Below, piece by piece: positions 1 through 10,700 of a stretch of 64,000 bases of DNA. Within the stretch, counting starts at the first letter, position 1. Every line of letters starts with the position of its first letter. Made by a program: the position numbers and the translations under genes. The stretch spans positions 8,320,633 to 8,384,632 of the forward strand of contig NC_087069.1 in NCBI RefSeq assembly GCF_963678635.1. Direction: 5' to 3'. The notes below the pieces were generated by a model. It did not search any database, was not told the DNA's origin, and was given only the letters and a program-made list of their open reading frames with translations. The stretch comes from Symsagittifera roscoffensis. Its lineage: Eukaryota; Xenacoelomorpha; Acoela; Convolutidae.

Positions 1-392
1 TTGACCTCGCAGAAAAGGACTTCATTGAACTAGACCAATGACCACCTCGATGACCCAAGTGTACGTACAGATCCGAGTAACCAGGCATCCCCTCCACGCA
101 CAATCTCCACGCCATTCCCAAGCTAGATCAGACACAAAAGAAGTTCTCCCCGAAGGACAGAGAAACCTGACATAGCCAACCATTCTGAAATCAGAATTGA
201 TTTTGTTGCAGAGACTCAGTCGTTGTCACAAGAAGAACACAACGTCTTATGTCCCTAACTCCAGCTTCCTGAAACTTCTTTAACAAAGAAGAAGCGGAAG
301 AAAATTATGATGTTCGCCAAATACCAACGTCCATCATCCATCCTTGAGTTACAGAAGAACTGTTCTAAAAAACTCTGTAAAACCCGGATGGG
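1..392 (+). mobile_element. 3' internal end of a second giant env-type LTR element (truncated by window edge)
   Basis: This stretch aligns by eye with 20720-21067, the last internal segment before the 3' LTR of the complete giant element, with small indels and substitutions. Both copies end in the same purine-rich junction (GGATGGG) directly before the LTR. It contains no coding frame of its own. The rest of this copy lies left of the window. Confidence 0.85.
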
Positions 393-802
393 TGGAACCT
401 GATCTAAACTACATTTTATGATTGGATAAATTAAATGTTTTACCAATGTAAAGTATTTAATATTAACCAATCACGATCCATCTAACTAACAACCCACTTA
501 ATTGTAAGTGCTGAAGTTACTTGTAATTTCAGCACCAGAGAGATTTGAATTTAACTTAGAAATTAGTTGCACTCTCCCGAGTACTTCAGCAGCCGCAATA
601 AACCAGTATACCCTAGATCTATTGAGCCTAGCAGAGACTAGTTAAACAACCTGAGACTAGATAGTATAAGAGTAAGATTAGGATCGGTATTAGACTAAGA
701 AGTTGCACGAATCTATCCGGCCGAAAATAAGATAGCGTGACGAGCAGACGGTGTACCCTATCCGAAATTACTCTATGAGTTATACACTCCAGTCCTAACT
801 CA
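393..802 (+). repeat. 3' LTR of the left-edge giant element (subfamily 2)
   Basis: A 410 bp LTR beginning TGGAACC and ending AACTCA (TG...CA). It looks identical to the LTR at 48500-48909 and differs by about a dozen substitutions from the LTR pair at 2602 and 21068, so two LTR subfamilies are present. Unrelated sequence follows at 803, which fixes the outer boundary. Confidence 0.9.
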
Positions 803-2601
803 ATTTCTTTTGCATACAACCAGAAATCAGCAACCTCAAAGTGTACATTACTGTTTAAAACTGCGAAAAAGTTATGTGAGGTGATCGTTGATTTAAAAGA
901 CCAGCGAAAATTTTTTACCATGGTCCGGAAGCTGCAGTAAAAGGTGATTAGGTCATTAGTTTAAGGTCACAAATTGTAGATTTTAGAAGCTATTTTTGCA
1001 TGCATTAGGTCAAGGTGACCCAACAACCTCAAATCTACCAATGAGCCCTGAATTTTGATTCGTTTTTCTTTGATCTCAACTGGATTTAAAACGCATCTCT
1101 TCGATATACTGGCCCGGTCATTTCTGGAAACTAGTTTCGTGAAACATTTTTTTTTCGAATGTGTTTCTAAATTTCAAAATTTGTTCACACTTATATATTT
1201 TTTCACAACCTAGCAAAAACAAGAAGCTTGTTAGAAAATAATTTGAAATAAAGCTGAATTTTTCATTCATTTTAATTATATTTTATAACTTATTCAGTTT
1301 GTTGAAATTTACAATTTATTATATATATATAGATTGCCCACAAATTAGTTTTCTATTTTTAAAACGTTCAGCGTTTTATATATTTGCTTCTGAAAAAATA
1401 ATGTGCTATTTTAAGTGATTTTGAAATCTAGTAGAGCTTGAAAATCCCCCATTTTGCGATAAAACCAACCACATTTTCCTAATAAATTAACAATAGGAAT
1501 CTAGTTTTAATTATTGTCAATCAAGCGTTTCAATTATTTCACTTGAATCGCGTCGACTTCCCACAAAAGCTTGGAGTTTTTTGCACTTATTTATAAGATA
1601 TAACTTACGTCCGGTCAGTTAAATCAAGAAGATAATTTCGGTTTCTTTTTCCGTAAACCGAGATTTCAAATTGATTGGGAAAAGTTATAATTTTGGTTCA
1701 TCTCGGATTCACTTGACATTTAAGAGAAATTTGAACAATATAACTTATTATGATAGCAAAACTGAGTAAAAAAGAGGATTTTAATGTCCGCAACAGATAT
1801 AATTATTACTAAAATAGTTCAAATTTTGAGTTCATAAACTTCAACTCAAAATTTTTATATACGACTTCACTCATATCTTTTGTATCATTATAATCTCTAT
1901 TTTTTCAACATTTTACTGTGACAGAACTTACTCCAAAGGATTTTGTGTACGAAATGTCAGAAAACGGTCGATACTTTTGACTGAGTCAGAAGAGGTCTTG
2001 AATGTTTCCAGTTCCTCTAAGGTTTTGAGGCAGGTTTTCTTTTAATAAAAAAATCTTCACCCAGCCTCAATTAAAAACTGAAATGGCGAATTATGCATTG
2101 AGCATTGAAACAACTCGGATCAATTACCGTGATTTAACTCACAGTGGAGTATTTTCTAATTGGATAAAATCGCAGCCTGTGCTACGCGCAAAAAAAGTTG
2201 GAAAATCTTATTCAAGAATCTTAAATCGGCCAAAAAAACCTCGAAAAAAACCCATACGTTCATGATATAAGAACCCAGTAGTTATCTCATGGCAGCGGAC
2301 TGAATAGGTATTGCGACAAAAACGGCCAGCCGAGAAACCGAAAAAAAAACATTCTGCTAACAATTTTTCCAGCCTTTGCAAAAATTGGAAAAAAAACGCT
2401 CCTTTTTTTGCGATTTAAAAACTAAAAGGGTTAAACATTTTGACTCCAATGCTGCGATTGTTAAATTGAAAGAAAAACTTTCAGGTTGAACTAAGTATTA
2501 CCAATACTCTCAATTTGATGTGAGCTTATGTTATTGTGATATAAAATTGAAAAATAAGAATATACGAGGCTGTTAACGGTCAGGATAATAACCTTCCATT
2601 G
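803..2601. other. AT-rich unassigned host DNA
   Basis: There is no convincing gene here. A 60-codon frame at 2083-2265 (+) ends in a lysine/arginine-rich tail but has no recognisable domain, splice context or second copy. The region separates two giant LTR insertions. Poly-A/T tracts and a TATATA run near 1320-1332 are the only local features. Confidence 0.5.
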
Positions 2602-3011
2602 TGGAACCTGATCTAAACTACATTTTATGATTGGATAAATTAGATATTTTACCAATGTAAAGTATTTAATATTAACCAATCATGATCCATCTAACTAACA
2701 ACCCACTTATTTGTAAGTGCTGAAGTTACTTGTAATTTCAGCACCAGAGAGATTTGAATTTAACTTAGAAATTAGTTGGACTCTCCCGAGCACTTCAACA
2801 GCCGCAATAGACCAGTATACCCTAGATCTATTGAGCCTAGCAGAGACTAGTTAAACAACCTGAGACTAGATAGTATAAGAGTAAGATTAGGATCGGTATT
2901 AGACTAAGAAGTTGCACGAATCTATCCGGCCGAAAATAAGATAGCGTGACGAGCAGACGGTGTACCCTATCCGAAATTACTCTATGAGTTAACCAACTCG
3001 GTCCTAACTCA
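2602..3011 (+). repeat. 5' LTR of the giant element (subfamily 1)
   Basis: A 410 bp LTR with TG...CA ends, identical by eye to 21068-21477. Its start is set by divergence from the upstream sequence, its end by the switch to the primer site. It should carry promoter and polyadenylation signals, but I cannot point to a convincing TATA box. Confidence 0.93.
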
Positions 3012-3013
3012 TC

Positions 3014-3030
3014 TGGTGCGACCATAAGTC
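3014..3030 (+). promoter_or_regulatory. Primer binding site of the giant element
   Basis: Two bases after the LTR the sequence reads TGGTGCGACCATAAGTC, starting with the TGG expected to pair with a tRNA 3' CCA. The same bases follow the LTR at 48909. I did not assign the tRNA. Confidence 0.6.
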
Positions 3031-3098
3031 TCGAACAAGACCTTAATAGCTTAGAATTAACCAAAATAGATTAGAAATTAGACAAAAACATTTACAAA

Positions 3099-3332
3099 AT
3101 GTTATACGACAATAATTTAATCGAAATGTCTCTACGACTCAATAGATCAGAGCCAATATTCCGAACCATAACAGAACTACCCGGAATTGGAAGAAGACCT
3201 CGAACCAGAGACGACATACGACAAAGTAGAAACTTGCCATATAGCTATATGATAGTTAGGCAAAAACCAGAACAAACTTTTATATTTAGAATACTACTGG
3301 CAATGAATTTAGATTTTCATTTGCAAACATAA
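3099..3332 (+). CDS. Conserved 77-aa leader ORF (function unknown)
   Basis: This small ORF begins 88 bp after the 5' LTR, well upstream of Gag. The protein is arginine-rich in the middle (motif GIGRRPRTRDD at about residues 29-39), with a short hydrophobic stretch near the C terminus. A second copy at 48995-49228 has an identical protein. All seven base differences between the copies are synonymous, at Pro, Ser, Arg, Lys, Arg, Leu and Phe codons, while the flanking leader carries substitutions and indels. That pattern suggests selection on the protein. The basic patch would suit an RNA-binding accessory protein, but this is inference. It could also be the first exon of a spliced product or a regulatory upstream ORF. 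No signal peptide or known domain is seen. Confidence 0.7.
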   Translation: MLYDNNLIEMSLRLNRSEPIFRTITELPGIGRRPRTRDDIRQSRNLPYSYMIVRQKPEQTFIFRILLAMNLDFHLQT

Positions 3333-4265
3333 AACCTTGAAGTTAATCTTCAAAATCATTTCAGGCGCTAAACAAAATTATTAATATACAATAACGATTG
3401 ATAAAAAGATCTAAGATCGTTTTCCTAAAACTCTGCAGTAATATACAAAACATGTTTGAAAAATATTTATTGAAAAATAAAAAATAAAAATTAGTAGCAT
3501 GACAATAAATGGTTAGTAATCATAAATCATCCTGTTGTTCCAGCTCCATCATCTAAAACATAACAGCAATCATAAACCCACTAACATCATCAAAACACTA
3601 AATCTTTCCTTTACACACATTTAAAAATTTATTAAAACTTAAATTCACTTAATTTTAAAACCAGATCATCAAGGCTTATCCTTGGATCTTAAATCATTTT
3701 CTACTTAATTAAATTTCAAATTTGATCATCAAGGCTTATCCTTGGATCAAACAGAACAACTTTGTTCTCCCCCACCCACTTAATTAGTGTCTAACGACCT
3801 CAAACGTCGATTCACTACCCAACCCTTTCTAAAGACCCAAGACTAATAGAAATTTTTAAACAAAACTAATCATTCAAATTAGGATAAACAGTGAAGAACT
3901 TCGGTTATTCATCCTTCACTTGACCCCCCCTCTTACCAGACCCAGGATAAATCTTAGACTTAGTAAGTTTAAAATAGTATCTAACGAACTACTCGCGTTC
4001 TAATTATACCTGAACCTTGTGGATCGATTTACTATTCTCCAACCCTTGAACACAATCACTACCCCTAAGTAAGATTAAGTAAGTTAACACCTTAACTTAT
4101 ACTAGCCACGAGAAAGTAAAAAATCATTCTTCGGAATCGATATACTTTTCTCTCCAACCCTGAACAAACAGACCCAGGTTAAGCTAACCAAAAAATCGTA
4201 AGAACTAACAGTTTAAGAAAATAGAAACCATTTAACAACCTTTTGCATCCGTCATCCTAAACCTT
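3333..4265 (+). other. Long structured 5' leader of the giant element
   Basis: A 933 bp leader between the 77-aa ORF and the 155-aa ORF, with no convincing ORF. It holds two copies of a stem-loop (separate entry) and C-rich tracts. It is conserved in the 48500 copy with small indels up to the assembly gap. RNA packaging, dimerisation or splice-donor roles are plausible but unproven. Confidence 0.6.
3664..3748 (+). promoter_or_regulatory. Twin 25-nt stem-loops in the leader
   Basis: The same 25 bp unit occurs at 3664-3688 and 3724-3748. Each can fold with GATC and CAAGG pairing to CCTTG and GATC around a short TTAT-type loop, with a two-base bulge. The pair is repeated in the other element copy at 49557-49581 and 49617-49641 with the same 60 bp spacing. 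Paired hairpins in a retroelement leader are candidates for packaging or dimer linkage. Confidence 0.5.
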
Positions 4266-4733
4266 ATGTCATTTAAAAACCTAGGAAATAAACAAACAAT
4301 CGTTTTACACAATTGTGAAATAGATAACAAAAAATACGACCTTGTAATCACACCTCATACACAAACAGTTGGATACATTCGAACAAAACGACAAACACTA
4401 AAAAGAAAAATAATAACGAAACAAAGACAAATAACACGAAAAAGATTTTCAAAAAATCGAAACGCATTTTCAGAATCAGAAACCAACAGTTTAGACGAAC
4501 TTTACAAACTAAAAGAATCAATAGATAAAAATTACCCACTTCACGATCAATTATATTTTTCTGACTCAGAAACAACTTCAAATTCATCAAAAAGAGGAAA
4601 AAGAAGAATAAAAAAGCAGTATAAACACAAACCAGTACATTTATATAATTGGAATCAACCAATTCGACACATTAATAATTACATATTAACAGTCATCGAA
4701 CGAAAAAATGAGCTCAACGCACACCCCAGGTGA
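4266..4733 (+). CDS. 155-aa basic ORF overlapping the start of Gag-Pol
   Basis: This ORF opens the main coding block and overlaps the Gag-Pol frame by 26 bp (4708-4733). The protein is strongly basic, with Lys/Arg clusters at about residues 40-67 and 110-120, separated by an acidic serine-rich stretch near 98-108. There is no signal peptide, membrane segment or cysteine motif. It lies in frame 3 and Gag-Pol in frame 1, so a joined product would need a +1 shift. An A-run (CGAAAAAATGAG) contains the Gag-Pol AUG, so leaky scanning or reinitiation is the simpler reading. I do not recognise the family. A nucleic-acid-binding accessory protein or a separate N-terminal Gag module are possible roles. 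Confidence 0.65.
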   Translation: MSFKNLGNKQTIVLHNCEIDNKKYDLVITPHTQTVGYIRTKRQTLKRKIITKQRQITRKRFSKNRNAFSESETNSLDELYKLKESIDKNYPLHDQLYFSDSETTSNSSKRGKRRIKKQYKHKPVHLYNWNQPIRHINNYILTVIERKNELNAHPR

Positions 4734-7700
4734 AGAAAGTCCAGATGATGATGAAATCTTTCCTTTTATAGTAGATGCAACCACTGATAGAGGACAGCAT
4801 ATATTTTGCAAAAATTTACTATTAAATTTATTTGAACCCGGAATCAGTCCATGTAAAACAGAGTTCCCAGATGTAAAAATCAAAAGACAAATCATAGACC
4901 ACTACTTAAAAGATATATGCAACATAACACAACAGTATGGAATCTACTCCATAGAATTCACCTCACCAAACCATAATAATAGAAAATATACAATTCAAAC
5001 AGACGATCTTGATTTAGAATTTTCAAAAGTTTTTTCAGAATATATAAAAAGCATCCAATATCATAACTCACAAAGAGCAAACTCCATATTCACCAATGAA
5101 GTTTTCGCAATAATATATAGTTATATTTCGATATTAGAAAACGAAATCCCAATAACAAATGTCTCACCGACAGAAACATCTAAACATTTAAGAGTACGAC
5201 ATGAAATCACACTACTCTCTAGTTATTTAAACATCATTAAAGAAAATTTCACGAAAGACGACGTTTCACAACATACAAAACACGATCTACAAAAAATTTT
5301 GGCATGGTTCATAATAGATTATTTCACACACAATATTGATTTAATTGCACAAGCAAGAAAAAATTTTAGACCCCAAAACTCGAACGATGATACCGCTATC
5401 ACAGAACAATCAGATTATGTTTGGGACCCCGAATGGTCTCATCCCGCATTTATAAGCTTCCCACAAACAATCTCAAGTCAAGCAATAAGTACGATATCTT
5501 ACATAAGAGATTATGTAAAAGTAATACCATTAACCATTGATGCAACACCATTAAACTATAATACATTTTTGACCGATACACAAAATAATAGTTTAAACTC
5601 TACAGTTATACACAATGAAAACCTCAATGGAACTAGGAATCTTACTCAACAAGATATCCAGACACCATCACACTTCATAAATGAAGAAATTGTACACACA
5701 ACAACTACACAACAAAGTATTTCACCAATACGCCCAAATTTAACAACACCAAGAAATACAAATCCTTCACAAACACAGGTAACCTTACAATCAACCGTTA
5801 AACCTTCGGTTGCCCCTAAATATTCACATATGGATTACCAAACATACAGACCCATGACAATACCATCAAAAACACGCAAAACATTCACTAGAAACAACTT
5901 TACAGACCATAATTATAATTATACACATCCATCAAAAACATATAATCAACCACAAAGAAATTTTAACCAATATACAAGATCTCGAAATTGGGATAACCCA
6001 ATGACCCAACCTAATTCAATAAATTTCCAAACAAATCCTCCACAGGATCACAGTGAAAATTACCCATTTTTTCAACAAAATAAAAATAAAAAACAGACAT
6101 CTTATCAAATGGATTATTTATCCTCAGATGATGATTTCTTACAACCAGATATATTTGCACCAAATACTCAAGAATATCCTAGACAAGGAATACAGAAAAC
6201 ACGTACAAATCATAGAAATTTTTCTCCACAACCAATAGATGCACAACATCAACAACCAATTCAACAACAAAATCTAATTAATACACAATCCTTTCAACCA
6301 ATTCAACAACAAAATCCAATGACTGCACACTCGTATCAAGCATCACAAATGCAAAATGAAATACCACTCCCATATTATCTCCAACAACATGAAATAACAA
6401 GAAACCAACTTTCAAATTTTTCTCAAATGCAAAATGCAGCAGAATCATTACAAATGACAATGAATCCATACCTTATGGGTGGATCATCAATAACATCAAA
6501 CAAACCTTTAATGGTTTTCACAGGAACAGACCCTGAATACTCTGTAGAAGATTATTTAAATGCAGTAACAGCAAACCTGATTTTAAATATTGGACCTGAA
6601 CCAATTAATACGCCACTACATCAAAATTGGATACATCGACGCACAGCGTTAATACAAACAACCTTAGATGGCGCAGCCCAAAAATGGTTTTCAGTACTAC
6701 CTCTAGAAATAAAATCAAACTGGAAAAGGTTTACACAGGAATTTTCAAAAATGTTTGACTCCGAAAGAAACAAACAACAACAAAGAGTTTTATGTAATGA
6801 AATACGCAGATTACCAAACGAAACCATCAAGCAAATAGCAGTACGAATCGAAACACTAGTTCGAAAAGCATATTCATTAAATACACATGACTATAAAAAC
6901 ACAAAGATGACAGAAATCTTAATGATGACCTTAACACCACAATTAAGGAAAATAGCAATAAAAAAGAGAGCATCCCATCCTTCTTCAATTCGCGAACCCG
7001 ATTTAGATTTTCGAAAACTAGTAGACAAATTAGAACAAGCAGAAATCACGATGAAACTAGAAGAAACGGAAAATCTGAAATTACAATACGTTAACAGAAT
7101 TGAAACGACTCCCACTAATATTAATAATATACAGGAATCAGAGACAGACCTCGTTGAAAAAATCACTGAAATACTCAATATTTATGAAAAGAACCCAAAC
7201 TTTAAAGGCAAACCATCTTTCAAAAAATGGTGTAATTATTGCCGACGATACGGACATAGTATTTCCGAATGTAGACAAAAACAGCAAGACAATCAAAATA
7301 AACCTCAAAAATATAAAGAACCAAATAAATCATTCTATCAATACATGAAAAAAGATCAAAATCTACCGAACAAAACAGTCTACAGCAACAACAGTTCAGG
7401 AAAACCACTCCCGAACAATACAAATTATACAAGAAATCAATCACCATATAACTCAAGTTATAGAGGAAGATCACCAGAACGAAGAAACACGAATAATTCA
7501 TCACAAAATCACTACAATAGACCAAATAGTCGAAATAACTACTCCAGATCAAATTCAAATACACAACGATTTGTTTCTAGATCTAATTCCCAATCAAGAA
7601 ATAACTACTATCCAAACAACCAATCACGAAATTCATCATACAATAGGAATAGAAACTACTCCTATAATCGAAATAGAAGTTATTCAAACAACCGAAACCA

Positions 7701-10700
7701 GAATTACCCGAACAATCAATCAAGGAATAACTCATATAATAGATCGAACTATAACAGACCAAACAATAATTACCAAAACAGATCGCGAAATAATTCACAA
7801 AATCGACACTCAAGTTATAATAATCGTTATAGAAATTATTCCCAATCACCACACCGGAATAATAATAACTATAATAATTCTAATAATCGCCACAGAAGTA
7901 GTACACCTAAACATCAAAGACAAATCAATCAAGTACAATCTAATCCAGAAACAACATCAGACCCTCCAGGTATTGATGACACAGTAACTGATACATTACA
8001 ACTCAATCAAATAAACTGTACATCATCAGATTCAGAAAGTGATACTGAAAACACTCTTTCTATCAATATGATAAAAGTCGAAAATTACTATGAATCTGTC
8101 ATATATGAACAACCTTTTTCATCACACATATATGAAAATCAATCAGAATTTCTTCAAAATTATTACACTACACCCATAAATTCCACACCAACGACACAAG
8201 AAACAAATGAGATTAACACTACAAATCAAACCAATAAAAATATCAAAACAAAATGCTTGAATACAAACCACATTTATCAAAATATACAAAAAGAACAACC
8301 CAAAGAAAAAATTTGGACAATACCATTTCTCTTAGAAAGCCCAAGAAATAAAGAATTTCAACCACCAGACCTTGAAATAGATTTTTTAATTGATTCAGGA
8401 GCAGAATCAAACATAATAAACATCCCCACATGGAATGAAATAAAAACTTTACACCCAAAGCTAACACCTCTTGAAACCTCCAGTAAGTTAGCAACAGCAC
8501 AAGGATCAACATTGATAAACTACGGAAAAATCCAATTATTTCTCCTCCCCACCAGAACAATGGAGCAAAGCAAAATTTTAAATAAGCCATTTAAACAAAG
8601 ATTCCATATCACTGACATTAAATATAATATCATTGGAATACCATTTATTTCGAAGTATATACCAACAATTAACATACTAAATAGTAAAATATTAATCAAA
8701 GATAAATATACAAAAACAAAAGAAACATCCTTAACATTTTTTCAAAGATTAAATAAACAACCACCATTCTTTTCAAAATTCTACCCGATATTTAACCAAC
8801 AAAGAAAACACCTAAAACCACTATCAGGAAATATCTATAAATTTTCAATCAAACAAGTTCACCAATATGATAAAGAACAAAACACACAAAAATTTTATAT
8901 GTCAGAATTTGAATTCAAACCTATTCACAAATTTTTCAAAATCACAATCTCATCCATAAAATATTTGAAAAATTCGAATTCCGATATCATTTCCTTACAT
9001 GTCTATAACAACACACCTTACCAAGTAACATTACCTTTAGGACTTTTAGGATATTGCGAAACCAACGCTACAATATCACCAATACACGAAAAAGCCTATC
9101 GCGTAAATAATATACTCCAATTACTAGATATTTGCCAATCTACAATTCTTAATGAAGAATTATCTATAAATAATATAATAAGTAACGAAAACAGAAATAC
9201 GGATTATTTCACAAAAACTCCATATTTCAAACCTACATTCAACATAAGTAACTACACAGAGGACCAACAAAAATTTTTAACAATGTTTAATTTCCAACAT
9301 TCACAAATAACACAAGACGAATTCGAAAAGTTAGCCAAACAGCTAATTAAATATTCATCAGTCTATGCAACATCAAAATTTGATGTTGGCAAAATCAGTT
9401 CATCACTACATCTCCCGTTAAAACCAGACGCAGTTTTCAAAAAACAGAGAGCAAGTAAAGTACCAATTCACTTACATGATAAAGTGAACAGATTACTCGA
9501 TATTTTAGAACAATACAACATTATATCACCAGTTAATAAAGAAGAACAACCAAAAGGCAACACATTTATCAACCCCGTTATCATTCTAGCTAAAGGAGAA
9601 TCATTAAAAATCGTTCTCGACGCTAGATACCTCAATTCACTCATAGATGAATCAAAATGTAATTGGCCCATTGAACCAATACAAGTTATTTTAACAAAAA
9701 TAAACGGCAAATACTTTACAACCGCCGATATGAATAGTGCATACAATCAAATGCCACTAGATGAACAATCACGACGTTTAACACAATTTGTTATCGGAAA
9801 CCAACAATATGAATTCAACCGCTTATTCTATGGAATATCCATAGGACCAGCAGCATTTTCAGCTTTTATGAGCAAAATTTTTAGACCACTGATACTCAAG
9901 AAAAACGCAATCACCTATTTAGACGATGTTTTTATGCAATCACAAACAAAAGACGAGATGTTCAATGTTTTAGAAAAATATCACCAAATACTTCAGAACG
10001 AAAATCTGAAGGCCGCCCCCGATAAATCACACTTCTTTTTGACAAGAGTTAAATTCTTAGGACATAATATAGAAAGAAAAACAATCACTCCATTGAAATC
10101 ACGCATTGACGCTATTCAAAAACTTCAACCACCAACAAATAAAAAGAAAATCCAAGAATTTCTTGGAATGTTAAACTTTTTAAGTAAATATGTTTATAAA
10201 ATGCAATTATATCTACGACCATTTTATAACATCCTTAGACAACAAAATAATTTTGAATGGAACACAGAACATCAAACACGATTTGAAGAAATAAAGAAAC
10301 TTTTAATTGAACAAATTTCAAACACAATTCCAGATTCAAATCAACCATTTTATGCAATGTGCGATGCTTCGAACTTTGGCATCGGTGCAGCACTATTACA
10401 ATCACATAATGGTACAAATAAAATGAACCTCATATCAGCAAATTCTCGATTATTCAATCAAGCAGAGCTACGACTCTCAACTCTAATGAGAGAATGTACA
10501 GCCATAATATATACACTGACAGAATATGAATTTCTGATACTTGGATCAAAACATCCAACAGTTCTATTCACAGACCATAAACCAATCATCTTTCTCTTTA
10601 CACAAAAATCTAACCCAAACCACCGAGTTTACAGATTTCAACTAATTCTAATGAAATTTCCAAACTTACATATAGTTTGGACTGCAGGAAAAAATCTTGC

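Noticed and set aside
255-470. Minus-strand frame reading through the LTR, repeated at 2491-2679 and 48389-48577
   Set aside because: It recurs only because it lies on the reverse strand of the LTR start. The recurring part ends where the LTR ends and it has no protein features.
628-921. Minus-strand frame crossing the LTR 3' end
   Set aside because: Shared part is antisense LTR, and the rest changes with the flanking sequence in each copy. It is a chance frame.
2083-2265. 60-codon plus frame with a basic C-terminal tail
   Set aside because: No homologous copy, splice context or domain. Length is ordinary for chance in AT-rich DNA.
4690-4733. Programmed frameshift joining the 155-aa ORF to Gag-Pol
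   Set aside because: A -1 shift at the A-run enters the wrong frame. Only +1 would work, and a normal AUG is present, so independent initiation is simpler.
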